Part shown: positions 44,400 through 53,267 of the stretch, piece by piece | How positions within the stretch are numbered: position 1 is the first letter of the stretch | Layout of the letters: every line of letters begins with the position of its first letter | Source: CAG-791 sp963655255 | GTDB lineage: Bacteria > Bacillota > Clostridia > Lachnospirales > Lachnospiraceae | DNA length: 64,000 nt | Assembly: GCA_963655255.1 (NCBI GenBank) | Contig: CAVKEB010000005.1 | Location: forward strand, 75,984-139,983 | Direction of reading: 5' to 3' | The notes under the pieces: model-generated | What the model saw: the letters and a program-made list of their open reading frames with translations, nothing else | What the model was told of the DNA's origin: nothing | Database searches by the model: none | Program-made: the position numbers and the translations under genes

Positions 44400-44673
44400 T
44401 TAACCATTGTTTTTCTTAGTTCTATCTTTCCCGGATCCAAGTAACAGTATTCTGCAAATTTTACTTTTTTCCAGAATCACAACAATCGCTATGGTTCCTG
44501 CCATGATAATCACGGATTCAAGCAAAGCATTCCACCATGCAGCATTCATGTTACGAGCCAACTTTCTTAACCCATCCTGCACCAAATAGCCGGAAACAAT
44601 ATAGATCGGCAATGTCTTCTGACCAAACCACTCAACAATTTTTACTAAATCAAATACTACACTTCTTTTTTTG
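44400..44673 (-). pseudogene. C-terminal remnant of an acyltransferase 3 gene
   Basis: The frame encodes IVEWFGQKTLPIYIVSGYLV, the conserved end region of acyltransferase 3 proteins, plus two hydrophobic stretches and a charged tail with a stop at 44400. Upstream of 44673 the frame is closed by a stop and the sequence changes to hairpin-rich DNA. About 300 residues are missing, so the gene is broken. Confidence 0.7.
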
Positions 44674-44704
44674 CTTCAACCATCTATTAGTTCCTTAAGT
44701 CAAC

Positions 44705-44977
44705 ATCACCAGCCCTGCTGGTGGTTTGTTGTCGCCCTTCCAAGGCGTCATTGTGTTTCCGTCTAAAGGCGGTCTAATAAACCGTTCCATCTGTTACTGG
44801 TGGCCGCTTAAAAGCGGCTTACAACATTTCTCACTTCTTTTCGGGATCTCCCCTTCCAGTCGATTCCTCTCATACTGCTCTGCAATAAACTTCATTCACC
44901 GCACCGCGCATCTGTTAGTCCCCTCCGCTCCGCTGGGGGATTAATGAAGGTTTCATTCACGAATTCCTTCGCATTCG
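44705..44977. repeat. Cluster of short hairpins
   Basis: Several short palindromes follow each other: CACCAGC-CCT-GCTGGTG (44707-44723), a weak CGCC/GGCG pair, GCCGCTTAAAAGCGGC (about 44803), CCCC...GGGG around 44919-44938, and ACGAAT-TCCTTCGC-ATTCGT (about 44958). None has a clear T-tract. They sit between the acyltransferase remnant and the IS66 relic. Confidence 0.5.
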
Positions 44978-45013
44978 TACCTGCTCTTGTTTTATAGTAC
45001 CGGTACAGCACAA

Positions 45014-45513
45014 TCAGCGACTGATCATCTTCGCCTCTGCGGAATGCCCATAAGACTTGGACTGCGGGCGTTTATCCTTCTCATTCAAAACCTGGAAAGA
45101 AATTTCATCCGCCATAATAAAACTGCGCCCAAGGAGTGTCTGATGAAAGTAATCAAACATTGGTGGTAAAAACTCTTGATCATTTTTGAGCAGCCAGTTT
45201 GATAAGATGGCTCTTCCGTTGGAGACGCTCACCTGCTCTCAGTCCTTTTCCCGGCGGTATAGTGGCACGCTCTGACAGAACTCCTGATATCCCATGCAAT
45301 CTTGGATGCGAATGCCATTCCGTAGAACATAAGATCCCGTCCGTCAAAGGATTTGCACATATCCGTTTGGTCATAGACAATACATATGGCTATCTCTTGA
45401 AACATCGGCTAGCATGACCGATTTACCAGAAAAGACAGAATCTCTCCAACAAGAGCCAGATCCGTTCCATTGCACAGCCGTATGGAAAGATTTTCGGTCG
45501 TAATCTGAATCAT
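45014..45513 (-). mobile_element. Degraded IS66-family insertion sequence
   Basis: Three adjacent fragments on the minus strand match the IS66 gene order. First, a TnpA-like end (45409-45513; LSIRLCNGTDLALVGEIL). Second, a TnpB-like start (MLADVSRDSHMYC, then YDQTDMCKSFDGRD after a frameshift), overlapping the TnpA stop as in intact elements. Third, a TnpC piece with CQSVPLYRREKD, an in-frame TGA, and FIMADEISFQVLNEKDKR, close to the DETTVQVL motif of IS66 transposases. All three are broken, so the element is inactive. Ends and target duplication are not visible. Confidence 0.75.
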
Positions 45514-45550
45514 ATGTGAATTTGCATATGACTCCCCACCAAGGATGATT

Positions 45551-45760
45551 CTACAAGCGAAATTTCTCTCTTATTCGAATTTCATTTTCCAATTGATGAA
45601 ACGCTCCTACCTTATCATCTCCGCTTGCCCATTTCTTAATTTCCTTATCCCCAATCCATGTACTAGCCCATGTATACTGATGATCCTTTTTATAAGTAAC
45701 CGGATACTTTTCCTCTTTATAAATTATGAAATCTATCTGTTCCTTCTCATTTCTCTTCAT
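45551..45760 (-). CDS. Small hypothetical protein (69 aa)
   Basis: A 69-residue protein starting MKRNEKEQIDFIIYKEEKYP, with AAGGAG eight bases upstream of the ATG. It is rich in Lys, Glu, Trp and Tyr with no membrane segment. The good ribosome site and balanced composition support a real gene, but I do not recognise a family. It lies between the IS66 relic and the Gabija genes. Confidence 0.5.
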   Translation of the reverse strand: MKRNEKEQIDFIIYKEEKYPVTYKKDHQYTWASTWIGDKEIKKWASGDDKVGAFHQLENEIRIREKFRL

Positions 45761-45828
45761 CGTTAAATCTCCTTACCCCAAATACTGATGTTATCAACTG
45801 AAATTACCCACATTGAATAACATTTTCC

Positions 45829-45993
45829 TTAATCAAATAACAATTTTCCATGATATGCATTCTGTACGCGCTTCTCAGCATCATCCAAAGTCATTATTTG
45901 ATAATCGCTCCCATACTCAAAAGATTGGCTTGCAACGCCTTTCTTATTGTAGCATAGGAGAAAGACTTTATTATACTGTTCGTAACAATTCCA
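45829..45993 (-). pseudogene. Short C-terminal remnant of an unknown protein
   Basis: A frame of about 54 codons without a start reads NKVFLLCYNKKGVASQSFEY and then MTLDDAEKRVQNAYHGK before a stop. The pattern of a hydrophobic strand followed by K-G and then a LDD segment recalls the C terminus of some ATPase/nuclease proteins, but the match is weak. A stop closes the frame upstream. The remaining bases of this 315-base gap show nothing clear. Confidence 0.3.
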
Positions 45994-46075
45994 CTTACTT
46001 CATTCTTCTCAGCATGGGCGGAAGATTAGACTTTTCACTCATTCTCTCCCTACAAGCTTTGGATTAGACTCTTCA

Positions 46076-47668
46076 TTACCATGTTATGCTTTGCCTTCGT
46101 TCAAATAATCCGGGCTTATTCAAAAAAGATGATGGATATGCACTAACAAAATCATCAAATCTACTGCGAAAGCGTTTTGAACCATTCATAATATAGCATG
46201 CATCAATAGCACGAGTAACACCTACATAATGAAGATTTAATAATTGAGTAACCTTATCTGTATCTTCTCTATCATCGGAAATGATATATTTATACATATC
46301 CATGTGAAATACAATATTAAACTCCAGTCCCTTTGATTTGTGAAGTGTCATAATGTTGATTTCATTATCCGCAGCTGGAGCATAACTTTGGATCATCTCA
46401 GCATCAGATAGTACATTATGAAGTAGTGTCCGCGCATTATCACTATCCCCTTTTGGATAAAGAAGTTTTGCAAGACATATAAATCTATCTTCAACAGTCA
46501 ATATCGTTTCAGGCGTACAAGAAAAAATTTCACTACATAAGTGAAGTGCTTGCCGATATTTTTCCGGTTCTGCCTCTTCAGAGAATAATTCATCTGCATA
46601 ATCCATTGCGTATACACTATTGTCAAAGCAAGAAACAAGAACATCCCTAAAAAGGCGGCACCAATCGGAAGTATCTTTATCTAAGGCTGTATCCACAAAA
46701 ACTTTGTGTGGAGATTGTAACTCCTTATCTAAGAGGCTTATAGTGCCATTACCACGGCAAAGAATTGCAATTTTATTGTTATAAATAACGCCATATTTCT
46801 CCTTTATGCTATTCAAATATTTATCAATTTTTTGAGCAATTTCAATTTCTCCTCCATGCACATTAACAAGAAATACCCTCTTATCTTCTGGAACAGATTT
46901 CGATGCATTAAAAAGGCACAATGAATATTCGGAAATACTTGGATGACAACGGTAATTTTTGTTTAATTCAAAATGTTTAAATTCACTATTACCAATTAAC
47001 TGAATTAAATATTTTGGAAAACGATTTGCAAATCCAAAAATTGCTTGATTTATGTCTCCGACAGCAACCCCGACAAGGCCTGCGTTTACAAGCTGAAGAA
47101 AAATATTATGTTGAATTTCTCCACAGTCTTGGTATTCATCTATGAATATATGTGAAAATCTTGCTCTAATGTACAATAGAGCACCAGGGACTTTTCTGAG
47201 AATATACAAAGCTATTTCGCCAGATTTCTCAAGGAAAATCTTGCCCTCAGACAATGCAGCAATAAGCAATATCTCTTGCTCACGACTCGGTTTAATGGAA
47301 AAGTCGGCAAGTATAGCGTATTTGGGATCATTTCTTACATCACTGCAAACAGAATATTCCACTATGGAATTTGTTAGATGGCTAGCAAACGGAATTATTA
47401 TTTGCGAGATATAGAACTTATCAATTGTACCGAAAAAGGATCGCTTTGCAGAAATTTCTTTTTGATTGCATCTTTTCTTTAATTCGTCACTTGCCTTATT
47501 GGTAAACGATATTGCAATAACACCTTTATAATCCGGAAGAGACGTAAGAACTTTAAAGATTTTTTCAACAACAGTATATGTCTTTCCTGAGCCCGGTTTT
47601 GCAGTAACAACTGTATTCCGAGGATAATCAATAATCATCTGTTGTTCTATGGCTGGTTCTTTAGTCAT
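46076..47668 (-). CDS. gajB: Gabija anti-phage system helicase-like protein GajB
   Basis: A 530-residue UvrD/PcrA-type protein. Motif I is VVTAKPGSGKTYTVVEKI (about residue 22), motif II HIFIDEYQDCG (about 180), motif III GVAVGDINQAIFGFANR, motif IV-like HFELNKNYRCHPSI, motif V IMTLHKSKGLEFNIVF and motif VI HYVGVTRAIDACYI. In Gabija, GajB senses nucleotides/DNA ends and works with GajA to cut DNA. The ATG at 47668 overlaps the gajA end by eight bases, the normal gene order. Strongly A+T-rich compared with the glycan genes. Confidence 0.9.
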   Translation of the reverse strand: MTKEPAIEQQMIIDYPRNTVVTAKPGSGKTYTVVEKIFKVLTSLPDYKGVIAISFTNKASDELKKRCNQKEISAKRSFFGTIDKFYISQIIIPFASHLTNSIVEYSVCSDVRNDPKYAILADFSIKPSREQEILLIAALSEGKIFLEKSGEIALYILRKVPGALLYIRARFSHIFIDEYQDCGEIQHNIFLQLVNAGLVGVAVGDINQAIFGFANRFPKYLIQLIGNSEFKHFELNKNYRCHPSISEYSLCLFNASKSVPEDKRVFLVNVHGGEIEIAQKIDKYLNSIKEKYGVIYNNKIAILCRGNGTISLLDKELQSPHKVFVDTALDKDTSDWCRLFRDVLVSCFDNSVYAMDYADELFSEEAEPEKYRQALHLCSEIFSCTPETILTVEDRFICLAKLLYPKGDSDNARTLLHNVLSDAEMIQSYAPAADNEINIMTLHKSKGLEFNIVFHMDMYKYIISDDREDTDKVTQLLNLHYVGVTRAIDACYIMNGSKRFRSRFDDFVSAYPSSFLNKPGLFERRQSITW

Positions 47669-49418
47669 TTTTGGGGTGAGCCCTTTCTTCAATTTTGATT
47701 TTCAGATTACTTAAAGGTAAAACAATATTGTCATCAACTAAACATGAAAGCGCATCATGATTTTGGGATAGAAAACACATCATATTTTCAGCTTTTTTTG
47801 TTTGCATGGCTTTAACAAGAGTATTTACCGCGCGTTTATTATAATGAGTTCGCAATACATCTTTCAAAGGACTATTAGCGAGATCCGTTTCTAGGTCAAC
47901 ATCTGACACATACAAGCCATAAGAGACTGCCTGTGTGCGTATATAGAAATTCAAATTAGCAGCAATGGCAGTGGGATTAGTTTTATATGTCCATTCGTTT
48001 TCTTTTTCATGCTGCTTCCAATAATCGCATAGATCATTATCAGTTCCAGAATATATATCTTTGAGAATACCCATAATGCGTGAGATGCCAGCATAATACT
48101 GTTTTGTAGGCTTTTGGATAGGCTTAGCAAAAATATCGTTGTCTGTTCTTAATGTCCAAGGTATATCCAACGCATTACATATAGCAACATATGGCTTAAA
48201 TCCAATTCCTTCGACTGAAATAATAGAAATATTAAGCCGATCCAAGTCGATGTTAAGTGCTCTTGCTAATGCGTTATAGAATAACACCTCCGATGTCCCT
48301 TCTACGAGAAAAACACCATCCGCAAAAAACACTTCTGCCGAAAGAGCATTAAGCCTATAGCCAAAATCAATAATAACTTTTTGCAGCATTGCACTGCACC
48401 CACCACAGGCTGAATGGGTAAATTTAGCTTTAGCATACAATCGCACCAGACTTTTAGGATCAAATCTTGATGCAATATGAGGTGAATGCGAAGTAATAAA
48501 CACTTGATCACTAAAATGATTTTGAATATACTCCGAGAGCTTGCGTTGCTGATGCGGATGAAGATGGGCTTCTGGTTCTTCTATGGCATAGAATGTAATA
48601 TGATCAATGTCTTTTTGAATATTTTGTTTTGCAATCCATGTTGCAAGAAAAATTTGATTATTTCTACCATCGCCACCTAAGGTAAGAGCATGATCAGCAG
48701 ATGAATATGCAAGCACTAAATTATCAAGAAGTTTTCCGGCATCACTTCCCCCAGCAACAAACTGTACCGTTTGATCCTCATTATGTATAGATAACTCATC
48801 TAGTTCTTGATTAACATGATCAAGAGCAGTAGTAATATAATTCATAGAGTTAACCTGCTTATTAATGAAGTCTAATTTTTCTTGAATTTCAACAGATTTT
48901 TGCTCATCCTCAAGAATTGCATCTTCAGACAATTTTTCTTTTGCAAGTCGAAGTATCTGGGCTCGCTCATGTTTTAAGAAACCTAAAAGATTTCGATTTG
49001 TATCAACACATTGCATATTCAAGCGGCGAATATATTGCCGTGTCGTGATTTCTACTAATGTATCTTCACTGAAACCATTGAATAATTGATAGGCCCCATT
49101 TTTAGAATTTGTATAACGAATCAGCACAGTTCCATCTTTCACAGCACCACCAAAAGCACTTAAAAGACATTCTTCAACAACATTTGTAACCGTAACAGTT
49201 ATTTCAATCTTATTTGTCCCAGAATATGCATTATAGTCACTATCAGAAAGTTCCAAATCACGTTCACTAATGCTTTTATCAAACAGCAAACGTAACGCAT
49301 AAATTAAATTAGTTTTCCCAACATCATTTGCTCCAATAATTAATGTTTTATCTTGAAAAGTAATTTTTTCATCTTCAAAATTTCGAAATCCTTTAATATG
49401 GATATTGGCAATTTTCAC
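47661..49418 (-). CDS. gajA: Gabija anti-phage system OLD-family nuclease GajA
   Basis: A 585-residue protein, close to the known GajA length. The ATPase half has IKGFRNFEDEKI, LIIGANDVGKTNLIYALRLLF (Walker A, about residue 30), YAIEEPEAHLHPHQQRKLS (Walker B/D-loop, about 280) and VFITSHSPHIASRF. The Toprim half has VFLVEGTSEVLFYNALA (catalytic Glu pair, about 375) and WTLRTDNDIF (DxD, about 427). It nicks or cuts specific DNA when nucleotides are depleted during infection. The GTG at 49418 (MKIANIHIKGF) has GGGGA upstream. It is directly followed by gajB. Confidence 0.92.
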   Translation of the reverse strand: MKIANIHIKGFRNFEDEKITFQDKTLIIGANDVGKTNLIYALRLLFDKSISERDLELSDSDYNAYSGTNKIEITVTVTNVVEECLLSAFGGAVKDGTVLIRYTNSKNGAYQLFNGFSEDTLVEITTRQYIRRLNMQCVDTNRNLLGFLKHERAQILRLAKEKLSEDAILEDEQKSVEIQEKLDFINKQVNSMNYITTALDHVNQELDELSIHNEDQTVQFVAGGSDAGKLLDNLVLAYSSADHALTLGGDGRNNQIFLATWIAKQNIQKDIDHITFYAIEEPEAHLHPHQQRKLSEYIQNHFSDQVFITSHSPHIASRFDPKSLVRLYAKAKFTHSACGGCSAMLQKVIIDFGYRLNALSAEVFFADGVFLVEGTSEVLFYNALARALNIDLDRLNISIISVEGIGFKPYVAICNALDIPWTLRTDNDIFAKPIQKPTKQYYAGISRIMGILKDIYSGTDNDLCDYWKQHEKENEWTYKTNPTAIAANLNFYIRTQAVSYGLYVSDVDLETDLANSPLKDVLRTHYNKRAVNTLVKAMQTKKAENMMCFLSQNHDALSCLVDDNIVLPLSNLKIKIEERAHPKND

Positions 49419-49613
49419 TATTGTCCCCTTCGCATGAATTTCCCAAGATAGAGTTCTCAATGGGTATCTATTTCTCTGCCTCTACATATAATCTGACAGG
49501 CTCGGTTGTCCTTCACTCTGTTTCATCAAGGAAATTCATCTTCTCTTGATCATTAAACTTATCTACTATTTCTTTCCGAAATCATAATTTATTTCATGCT
49601 CCCTTTTACAAAA

Positions 49614-50426
49614 CTAGAAAGTCATCGGAGATGGTTCTAAGATTTCTTCAATTGTCTTAATTAAATTAGCTATATACGGGAATAACACGTCATCATCAAA
49701 CTTTTGTAATTCACGTATTGCTTTTTCTAATGAAATTTCATACTTGACATCATTTATATCAGATGCAATTTGTGTCATCTCTCCTGATGCCTTATCTTCA
49801 ACATATATTTCCATGACCTTACCAGACTTCAAATTTTCAATTTCTGAATATGCTGGTCTTCCTCTATGTTTACAAAAATTGTATATTTTCCTAATGTTTG
49901 ACGTTGCAAATTGATTCCAGAACTCAACAATCTGGTCAATTGCTGGTATAAACTCAGGACACATCATTTTCAAATACTTAAATGGATTTTCTTCAGCGGT
50001 TGGAGAAGTTACATTTTTTTCGGCACTTCTTAACAATTCTGCAGCTTCCTCAATTGATTTCATTCCAGAGATATTTATACGTGTTCCTTTTTTGCTACAA
50101 GAAAATTCTACTGCAACATAGCAAAGGACCCACGATATATCTACAACAGCATTATAATAAAACAATGCAGTTTCATAAAAATGTGACCTAAAAGTCAAGC
50201 GAAATGCTTCTTCTGCTTTTTTATCATCAACCGGCTTAAACCAGTGATTCCAATCCTTCGTCTCTGTTTCACGCATAAATATTCGTGCTGCTAAATACTG
50301 TTTTATTAATTCATCTTGCTTTGATCGAAAATATAAATCATTGCTGCTTGGAAATTTTGTTCCAATCAACTCAAACTTAACACTTGATGGCTTTTGCAGA
50401 GTAAATATATCGTTTATGAATTCCAT
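49614..50426 (-). CDS. Hypothetical protein, possible HEPN-like helical domain
   Basis: A 270-residue, mostly helical protein placed upstream of gajA on the same strand. FYETALFYYNAVVDISWVLCYVAVEFSC and later NIRKIYNFCKHRGRPAYSE recall the helices and N-x(2)-KH segment of HEPN-type proteins, many of which are RNases. The match is weak and I cannot name a family. The C-terminal third is rich in Glu, Asp and Lys. GAGG precedes the ATG. Position suggests an accessory or separate defence gene; the 195-base gap to gajA makes a shared transcript possible but unproven. Confidence 0.6.
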   Translation of the reverse strand: MEFINDIFTLQKPSSVKFELIGTKFPSSNDLYFRSKQDELIKQYLAARIFMRETETKDWNHWFKPVDDKKAEEAFRLTFRSHFYETALFYYNAVVDISWVLCYVAVEFSCSKKGTRINISGMKSIEEAAELLRSAEKNVTSPTAEENPFKYLKMMCPEFIPAIDQIVEFWNQFATSNIRKIYNFCKHRGRPAYSEIENLKSGKVMEIYVEDKASGEMTQIASDINDVKYEISLEKAIRELQKFDDDVLFPYIANLIKTIEEILEPSPMTF

Positions 50427-50679
50427 CTAAACACCTCACTAAAATCTATCTCAAGGTCACAACCCGCTTTTATCTAATCCGTGGTCTTCCCCCCCTTTAA
50501 ACCGAATGTTCTGTCTTGTTATCATCCATTTCTACTTTCCGGAAAGCACGTCAACATGCCTGACATCTAATCCATTGCCTCAATTTTTGATATAATGCGT
50601 CAATTTTGCACTTATAATTTCATTACCTTTTCCTCTATCCGTTTGTATCAAATTTTACCGTTTCGTTTCTCATTCCAAA

Positions 50680-50714
50680 AGAGTGGCAGAGATTCGGTCG
50701 TCTCCGCCACTCTT
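50680..50714 (-). terminator. Hairpin, likely terminator of the 50836-52554 gene
   Basis: On minus, AGAGTGGCGGAGA pairs with TCTCTGCCACTCT (one mismatch) around an eight-base loop, followed by TTT. It lies about 120 bases past the stop of the AAA/PD-(D/E)XK gene. The T-tract is short. The rest of the 50427-50679 gap shows no gene. Confidence 0.5.
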
Positions 50715-50719
50715 CTCAT

Positions 50720-50834
50720 ATTTATACTTCGCTGAGGCAAAATCCACAAATGCGGTTTTGCCGAATGCGGCAGTCGGTGCGTCAGCACTGATGCTGCCGT
50801 TTGAAAGTGACATATCGATGTCTCTTTCAAACTT
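50720..50834. repeat. Modular palindromic repeat, copy R6
   Basis: On plus: TTATACTTCGCTGAGG, GGCAAAATCC-ACAAAT-GCGGTTTTGCC, GAATGCGGCAGTCGGTGCGTCAGCAC, GATGCTGCCG, then the hairpin with arms TTTGAAAGTGACAT and ATGTCTCTTTCAAA. It has the same block order as the second unit of R1, with a few changes. It ends just before the stop of the AAA/PD-(D/E)XK gene. Confidence 0.85.
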
Positions 50835-50835
50835 C

Positions 50836-52554
50836 TCAGCATTCAACATCAACATTCTTCTGACCCCTATTTTTCACCAGACATCTTTTCCTGCAGAACG
50901 CAATTCCGTAGCACAGGATCTGTTCATAATCTTCCTCATATTCCTTCGCATACATTCGCTCTTCGATCTGCCGCAGTGCCGCAGCACATCCGTATTCCAG
51001 CTGTTCCGGCTTTCTGACATATTTTACTTCAAAAACGGCGATCCGTCCGCCGCGCATGTCTTTGACCACCACATCACTTCGGCCTTCTCCGTGTTCCCGG
51101 TTCGATTCCACCATGAATCCGCCGCCTGCAAAAATCCCGGCCAGAAAGGCATGATAGAAATCCTCTTTATAATCATGATAACTGATGGTCTGCCGGAGCA
51201 GTACATTCATCTGAGATGTAAGGGATGCCACATCTCCTCTCCACACCGCATCAAACAATGCGGTTCTGTCCGACGACTGGGCATAATCCGCAAACCATTT
51301 CTGAATCGTTGTTTTGAAAATCTCCCGTACCTCTTCGTTCGGAATCACCAGCGCAAGTTCCCCGCTTTTCAGCCCTTCCCATTCCTCAGATGAAAGATCT
51401 GACTCTCTCAGTCTGGTTAAATACCCCGCCAGGTATAAAACGCTCCACAGATTATCCTCGGAAGAGTGCAGATAGTCATATGTCAAATCCTCAGCAACCT
51501 CCTGCCGGATATAACCTCCCGCCAGCAGTACTTCCAGTTTTTCCGAAATGGAATTTCCCTTGAGATCAATAAAAGAGCGAATAATCGCATTATCGCTTGT
51601 ATTCTTCCAAAACCCCTCCGGCTTCGCTGCCGGATCTAGCTGCAATTTATAAAGATAGTTCAGGACATCCCATGGACAATAAACTTCAAATTCGCCGAAA
51701 TGATAACCGTCGTACCATTTCTGCATGATCGGCTTTTTGTCTTCCTGGCTCATGTCCTTCAAAAGCTCATCAACCTCACTGGAAATAAAGCCAAAATACT
51801 CATCCAGTCTGGTATCCGAAACCGTATCCGAAACGAAATTATTCGTTCCCGTAAAAATGCTCTCTTTTGAAATCCGAAGGCATCCCGTCACAACCGCAAA
51901 TTTCAATGAATTGTTATCCTTCAATGCAGTGCTGAGAAGCGAGCGGATGACCTCCAGCATCGGCGCATAATACCCATGCATACTCGCCTTCGCCATAGGA
52001 ACATCATATTCGTCCAGCAGAAGAATGACTTGCTTTCCATAATAGGCCTGCATCATCCGCATCAAAAGAGCCAGGCTCGTTTTCAGTGCCGCATCTGACG
52101 GTGTTCCGTAAACCGTATCTGCAAGCTGCCGGAAAACCGCCTTGTCGTTCTCGCTGACTTTTTTCCCGTCCAGAAGATAAAAATGCTCGTTGCAAATCTG
52201 TGCAATCTGCTGCCGCAGCATCTCTTTTGCAGATGCGAAGGTCAGACCGTCCACATCCTTGAATGTCAGAAAAAGAGTCGGATACTGATTCATCCATGCA
52301 TTGCAGAGTTCCTGATTCTCCATAATTTTCAGGCCATCGAACAGTGACCTGCTGTCCCTGCGGATATCGAAAAAGCTCTCCAGCATGCTCATTCCAAGTG
52401 TCTTGCCAAAGCGCCTGGGTCTGGTGATCAGAGTCACCTCCGCCTGTTTTTGTAAAAGATCCGCAATCAGACCCGATTTATCGATATAGCAATATCCCTC
52501 TTCCCGGATTTTCGTAAAATTCGAAATTCCAACCGGAATCTTCAAGTCTGCCAT
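50836..52554 (-). CDS. AAA-ATPase-like / PD-(D/E)XK nuclease domain protein (paralog 1)
   Basis: A 572-residue protein starting MADLKIPVGISNFTKIREEG at 52554, with GGAG upstream. VTLITRPRRFGKTLGMSML is the P-loop-like motif of the AAA-ATPase-like family (PF09820) and LLLDEYDVPM the Walker B. The C terminus shows GRSDVVVKDMRGGRIAVFEVKY, the D-xn-ExK core of the PD-(D/E)XK nuclease domain (PF08011). The family is abundant in gut Firmicutes and Bacteroidetes; the role is unknown. A second copy is at 59391-61148. Confidence 0.9.
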   Translation of the reverse strand: MADLKIPVGISNFTKIREEGYCYIDKSGLIADLLQKQAEVTLITRPRRFGKTLGMSMLESFFDIRRDSRSLFDGLKIMENQELCNAWMNQYPTLFLTFKDVDGLTFASAKEMLRQQIAQICNEHFYLLDGKKVSENDKAVFRQLADTVYGTPSDAALKTSLALLMRMMQAYYGKQVILLLDEYDVPMAKASMHGYYAPMLEVIRSLLSTALKDNNSLKFAVVTGCLRISKESIFTGTNNFVSDTVSDTRLDEYFGFISSEVDELLKDMSQEDKKPIMQKWYDGYHFGEFEVYCPWDVLNYLYKLQLDPAAKPEGFWKNTSDNAIIRSFIDLKGNSISEKLEVLLAGGYIRQEVAEDLTYDYLHSSEDNLWSVLYLAGYLTRLRESDLSSEEWEGLKSGELALVIPNEEVREIFKTTIQKWFADYAQSSDRTALFDAVWRGDVASLTSQMNVLLRQTISYHDYKEDFYHAFLAGIFAGGGFMVESNREHGEGRSDVVVKDMRGGRIAVFEVKYVRKPEQLEYGCAAALRQIEERMYAKEYEEDYEQILCYGIAFCRKRCLVKNRGQKNVDVEC

Positions 52555-52729
52555 TTCTTTCTCCACTTTATTCTTCAAGTCGGTGTCAGGTACAATTCAA
52601 GCAATCCTCAATATCCCGAACCGCGTAATTTCAATGCGTTCATTTGCCACTATACGTAAAACCGATACTGAGCAACAGATAGAATCGGTGCTAGGCACCT
52701 TTAAATTCCTATAAGTCAGCGAAGAACTC

Positions 52730-53266
52730 TCAGAAAATCAGCTTTTTCTCCCTTGCTTTTACATCGTTGATAACCAAAATCGGTCGCGTGTTCCACATAT
52801 TCCTGACAAAATCCAGCTTTTCCCGGAGTTTGTCCTGCAATTCCGGCTCGGGCAGCCAGCCTGCTCCCTGTGTATTAATAACCAGGATCGGACGTATCTT
52901 GTTTCCGGCAAGTCCCGCAGCGCGAATCTCATCTGAAATACCGCTTTGTTCATGTCGTTTCAGAATGATGGTTCCGTACAGTTCTATGGAATCGGTCATT
53001 TTCCGTGTAATTTGCTGTACAAAATCCTCATACTTCTCCTTACTTTCTTCTGTGGAATCCTCATGTATGGTTCGCGGACAAGACGATTTTGCTTCAACGA
53101 AGCATAGTATGCCATCTTTCAGCAGGACAAACTCACAGGTAGCTGCACCGGATGTCTGCAGGCCATGGTTCAACGCCTTATACTGCTTGCTCTTTTCAAT
53201 ATGAAAAATCTGTGACTCTTCGTATTCTCCAAACTTCATGCCGGATTCTTCAATCATCACGCTCAT
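52730..53266 (-). CDS. PD-(D/E)XK-like protein paired with an AAA ATPase
   Basis: A 178-residue protein starting MSVMIEESGMKFGEYEE at 53266, one base after the ATPase stop, with AGGA eight bases upstream inside the ATPase end. CEFVLLKDGILCFVEAKSS (about residues 45-62) has the E/D-xn-ExK pattern of a nuclease core, and the YEDFVQQITRKMTDSIELY helix fits such folds. No known family name can be given. The tight coupling to the ATPase implies a joint function. Confidence 0.7.
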   Translation of the reverse strand: MSVMIEESGMKFGEYEESQIFHIEKSKQYKALNHGLQTSGAATCEFVLLKDGILCFVEAKSSCPRTIHEDSTEESKEKYEDFVQQITRKMTDSIELYGTIILKRHEQSGISDEIRAAGLAGNKIRPILVINTQGAGWLPEPELQDKLREKLDFVRNMWNTRPILVINDVKAREKKLIF

Positions 53267-53267
53267 T

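Noticed and set aside
50648..50855. Short open frames over repeat R6
   Set aside because: They lie within the palindromic repeat and terminator hairpin and have no independent support.
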